A DNA stretch of 64,000 nucleotides, taken from assembly GCA_900074885.1 (NCBI GenBank), contig FJUW01000032.1, positions 124,001 to 188,000 of the forward strand. Direction: 5' to 3'. Both the position numbers and the translations under genes were made by a program. Shown here one piece after another: positions 61,094-64,000 of this stretch. The stretch is from Rhynchosporium graminicola (Eukaryota > Ascomycota > Leotiomycetes > Helotiales > Ploettnerulaceae). Position 1 is the stretch's first letter; every line of letters starts with the position of its first letter. The notes beneath the pieces were generated by a model. That model had not been told where the DNA came from. It did not search any database and was given only the letters and a program-made list of their open reading frames with translations.

Positions 61094-62215
61094 TGTTCTG
61101 GGAGCAAGTCAACTTGTCGTGGTTCGAGGGACCGGGAACATACTACGCTGACTGACTTCTGCTTTACTATGCCTTGGTTACCAGAAAGACCCTCTGGTTA
61201 GTTGAATTTAGGTCTTACTGAATCGTGGATTTCGTGTGATCTGACATAAACTGAAGGAAGTAGCTCCGCAAAGGGGCGCCCAGCAACTTTGTTTGCGGTG
61301 AATAGAGAACTGTCTAGGGTTAGATCAAGATCGCAACTTGTTGCAAAGTCACAAAAGTATCACATAATATTTGCCTAGTAACCTATCAAGGTCATGGAAT
61401 TTTGTGATGACTTTACCTTAGACATTGAATTGCGACGACTCTCTCAGCTCCTTAGCCAGGAACGAGCTTGCCACGCCTTGCAGTAATAGAGCTACAGTAT
61501 TATCTACATGATATCACGCAGGTACGGGGTGATGACAACATCTCAAACAACTAACAATAACCTATATTGTTTTTTTTTTGCTATTGAGTACCTCGTCGGA
61601 AGGTTGGAACCGAGGTCCACAGTTCCCACGGATGGGATCATAGTCCTCAGTAAGCAAGGCAGCCTTCTTCAACGGACCAAATTATTGCTCCTATCGCGCA
61701 CTCCCGTACATCTCGAGCGGCTGTACCCAAAGAATAAATTAAATCTTAATTTGAAACGCAAGATTCGAGTCCACTTTGGACATTCTTGATGACGAGCCGA
61801 AATGAATAACCTATAACAATCCAAGTCTTCAGACGGCCTGCCAAGCCAGGACTTCTTGAAACATCCGATCTGCTGCAAACCGTCCTTTGGTAAAATAAAC
61901 CCTCCACTCACAAACATCTCGCTTCGAGCCAAGTCACTAGAATTCTTGGCAGCTCCTTCATTTTCTCCACCACTTAGCGAGAATTTAGCTGCGATCGTAG
62001 ATCAGTGAGATCAGGAACAATTATCCATGCCACCTCTGGCGGGATATCTTCGCCCTTTGCTCGCGTAGACGCCGGAATGTGCGTTGTAGGAATCTTCCGT
62101 GGACTCGGATCCGCACTTGGAAGTACGACCTAAAGTGTTCCAGTTTTCACGTTACTAGCAGGTAGAGACCGAAATTCACAATAGCATTGGCATTTGATAG
62201 GAGAAATGAATAGCA

Positions 62216-62224
62216 TATAATAAA
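62216..62224 (+). promoter_or_regulatory. Probable TATA box of the pectate lyase gene
   Basis: TATAATAAA lies about 93 bp upstream of the pectate lyase start codon, within the usual range for inducible fungal promoters. Confidence 0.5.
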
Positions 62225-62308
62225 GAACGCACCCTTCTCCAAAGTACTGCTATTCCTAAGCTCTGTGATCAGCTACATTCATTCTTCCGTAACGAATATC
62301 TATTCAAT

Positions 62309-63145
62309 ATGCAGTTCTCCGCCACTATCGCCGTAGCCATCTTGGCCAGTGTGACTGCTGGACAGACACTCAACATCCCAACCAGAGTTGGAAATATCGT
62401 ATCACTATCGTCTCCAAGTGCGATTTCTGGAGTAGTTGACATGGGCAACAAGGAATTCGATCGCGGACGTGCATGCGACACCGATGCTGATACCGGAAGC
62501 AGCTCTGCTGTCTTCATTCTGGCTGATGGGGCGACTCTCAAGAACGTTATCATTGGAGCGAATCAGCTCGAAGGAGTCCACTGCAAGGCATCCTGTACTT
62601 TGATCAATGTCTGGTTCCGTGACGTTTGCGAAGGTAATTTCGCCGCATGTCGTTTGTTTAACTTCTCGCTAAATATATCTCAGATGCCATCTCACTTCTC
62701 GGCACGGGAAACGCATTGATTCAAGGAGGTGGTGCCAACGCCGCGAAGGATAAGGTTGTTCAACACAATGGAAAAGGGACTGTAACAATCAAAGATTACA
62801 CCGTTACGGGGGCTGGCAAGGTCTATCGTGCTTGTGGGAACTGCTCCAACAATGGAGGACCAAGAAAGGTCATCATCACCGGTCTTCGTGCCAAGGGTGT
62901 GACCTCTGACATCGCTGGAATTAACAGCAACTATGGTAAGTGTGATTGTCTGTCATCGTGGCTCTTGCTAATTTTTAACAGGCGATACTGCCACTATATC
63001 TGGATCTTGTGGAAGCAGCGTCAAGAATGTCTGCCAGGAGTTCAAGGGTGTGGACAAAAGTCAGAAAATCGAGTCGCCAAAGCTGACCACCAAGAACGCT
63101 TGCTTAGGTGCTCAGGGAAAGCTCGCTACTCTTCCAGCTTGCTGA
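62309..63145 (+). CDS. Secreted pectate lyase, polysaccharide lyase family 3
   Basis: It cleaves polygalacturonate of plant cell walls by calcium-dependent beta-elimination, outside the cell. Exons 62309-62633, 62684-62935 and 62982-63145 give 246 residues, the usual PL3 length. Residues 1-18 are a signal peptide ending before Q-T-L-N-I-P. PL3 landmarks follow: V-F-I-L-A-D-G-A-T-L-K-N-V-I-I-G, Q-L-E-G-V-H-C, V-W-F-R-D-V-C-E-D-A-I-S-L, D-K-V-V-Q-H-N-G-K-G-T-V, and Y-R-A-C-G-N-C, including the conserved Asp/Arg/Lys-rich active surface and paired cysteines. The parallel beta-helix ends in A-T-L-P-A-C. Introns are 50 and 46 bp with good signals and agreeing phases. No lesion is seen. A plant-associated or plant-debris lifestyle is suggested. 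Confidence 0.95.
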
Positions 63146-63432
63146 ATCATGGCACTTTGCCTATTCTGAATCTTTAAGGGAAGCTGGAATGTCGTTCATG
63201 TATATATTTCTTCTTGTGGGCATTGAATGTACATACCCTTTTGCGAACATAGTCAAATGCTTCGAATTTGCTGGTTGTATACTGCCATTTGTACCATCTA
63301 CTGGATCGTGTATTGGTGTGAGAACCGACGGTACAGAAATAAATTAATTTCTGATTCAATCAGGTCAGGCAAAACATGCCATGACTCGGCACATGCGTAT
63401 CAACCTGTATAATTTGGATTCGATGCCACCAT

Positions 63433-64000
63433 CTATCCTCGATATGAAAACAACTCTGCCCTTCCTTTCCATTGTGGCTGAGTAGGCGCTTCGTAGGGTC
63501 CTGTATTTCCAGATGCCGGACTTTGTAACTCGGCCCCATGCGGTGGGCTCTGGGAATATCCACCAGGAGCTGGACTGGCGGCCGATATTAGTGGACTTTT
63601 AATCTCAGTTACTGGGATTGGATAATTTATATCGTGATTTTGTTGTGGTACGGCAGTGTAGTTTGGGGCATTTCCTTGCGGCATCCCACTTGCATAGGCA
63701 TCAGTAGCACCTCCATTTGGTCCCCTCGAGGCTTGCTCTGTTTTTGTCTTCTTTAAATTCCTTCGGTAAAGCATAAAGGCGACAAGAAAAAGCGCTAGAA
63801 CACCCAAGGATCCTATCACGATTCCAGCTATCGCCCCAGCAGATAGGCCTTTATTGGAAGGGGACGTATCGCTCGAGTTTTGGTTCTGATTATCCTTGCT
63901 GCTTGAGGCGCTGCTTGTAGGATTTGTCCCCGGAGGTTTTGTTGCTGTCCCCTCAAGGATCTGAGTGACTATCACTGTTGCCCCGTCACTTCTAGTGCTC
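63433..64000 (-). CDS. Partial single-pass membrane protein, C-terminal part
   Basis: The frame is open to the right edge of the window, so the N-terminus is missing; at least 188 residues are visible. A Ser/Thr/Asn-rich extracellular-type segment is followed by a transmembrane helix (G-A-I-A-G-I-V-I-G-S-L-G-V-L-A-L-F-L-V-A-F). A basic stop-transfer stretch (Y-R-R-N-L-K-K) and a Pro/Gln/Ser-rich cytosolic tail come next. This design is common in fungal wall-stress sensors of the WSC/Mid2 type and in lineage-specific surface proteins. Without the extracellular domain I cannot say which. Confidence 0.75.
   Translation of the reverse strand, partial: STRSDGATVIVTQILEGTATKPPGTNPTSSASSSKDNQNQNSSDTSPSNKGLSAGAIAGIVIGSLGVLALFLVAFMLYRRNLKKTKTEQASRGPNGGATDAYASGMPQGNAPNYTAVPQQNHDINYPIPVTEIKSPLISAASPAPGGYSQSPPHGAELQSPASGNTGPYEAPTQPQWKGRAELFSYRG

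Larger units (their letters stand above)
59916..62308. other. Long intergenic region with one hairpin
   Basis: No gene is supported. It contains the imperfect inverted repeat at 60972-61093 and, at the right end, the pectate lyase promoter. A T-run of ten bases occurs at about 61570. Confidence 0.45.

Noticed and set aside
60793..61201. Several frames of 80-130 residues on both strands
   Set aside because: They overlap the inverted repeat, which makes similar peptides on both strands; no gene is needed to explain them.

Overview
The window is nuclear DNA of a filamentous ascomycete (Pezizomycotina; a leotiomycete-like fungus is my guess from memory of related proteins, not proven here). The signs are many short introns (mostly 45-180 bp, GTAAGT-type donors, CTAAC/CTGAC branch points, CAG/TAG acceptors), long intergenic stretches with no operons, AT-rich tracts that look like repeat-induced point mutation (RIP), and fungal families: a proteinase K-like subtilase, IQGAP, IMP dehydrogenase, PL3 pectate lyase, GPI-anchored and small cysteine-rich secreted proteins, and a giant DUF3638/DUF3645 protein.

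Layout. 1-9 kb: a repeat-rich hypothetical protein, a frameshifted membrane-protein gene, a secreted subtilase and an initiator tRNA-Met gene. 9-17 kb: three uncharacterised genes; the minus-strand one (769 aa) carries an HEFVH zincin motif that only appears once an intron is removed. 17-19.4 kb: gene-poor, with a minisatellite, a perfect palindrome and mutated transposon-like repeats in direct and inverted copies. 19.4-28.7 kb: a GPI-anchored wall protein, then IQGAP and IMP dehydrogenase, which diverge from a shared 0.92 kb promoter region. 29-34.4 kb: a broken seven-helix membrane protein gene, an AT-rich tract and a long coiled-coil gene with a duplicated 180-bp unit and an in-frame TAG. 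36.9-48.2 kb: an 18-exon gene of about 3,200 residues (DUF3638/DUF3645 family). 48.5-58.4 kb: an F-box-like protein, an M28 glutamate-carboxypeptidase-like peptidase, a secreted cysteine-rich protein, an MFS transporter and a BTB/POZ protein. 58.4-64 kb: a decayed BTB gene, an imperfect hairpin, a PL3 pectate lyase and the 3' end of a single-pass membrane protein.

How the genes relate. They are independent transcription units and I see no biosynthetic cluster. Several products act outside the cell (subtilase, pectate lyase, GPI protein, cysteine-rich protein), as in a saprotroph or plant-associated fungus. IQGAP (cytokinesis) and IMPDH (guanine nucleotide synthesis) are housekeeping.

Most notable observation. 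The giant DUF3638/DUF3645 protein is usually labelled a ubiquitin hydrolase, but in order it carries GQGKT, DECDSIL, HTRGTDLKLP and QAAMRLRQL. This reads like the nucleotide-binding motor of SecA or another superfamily 2 helicase.
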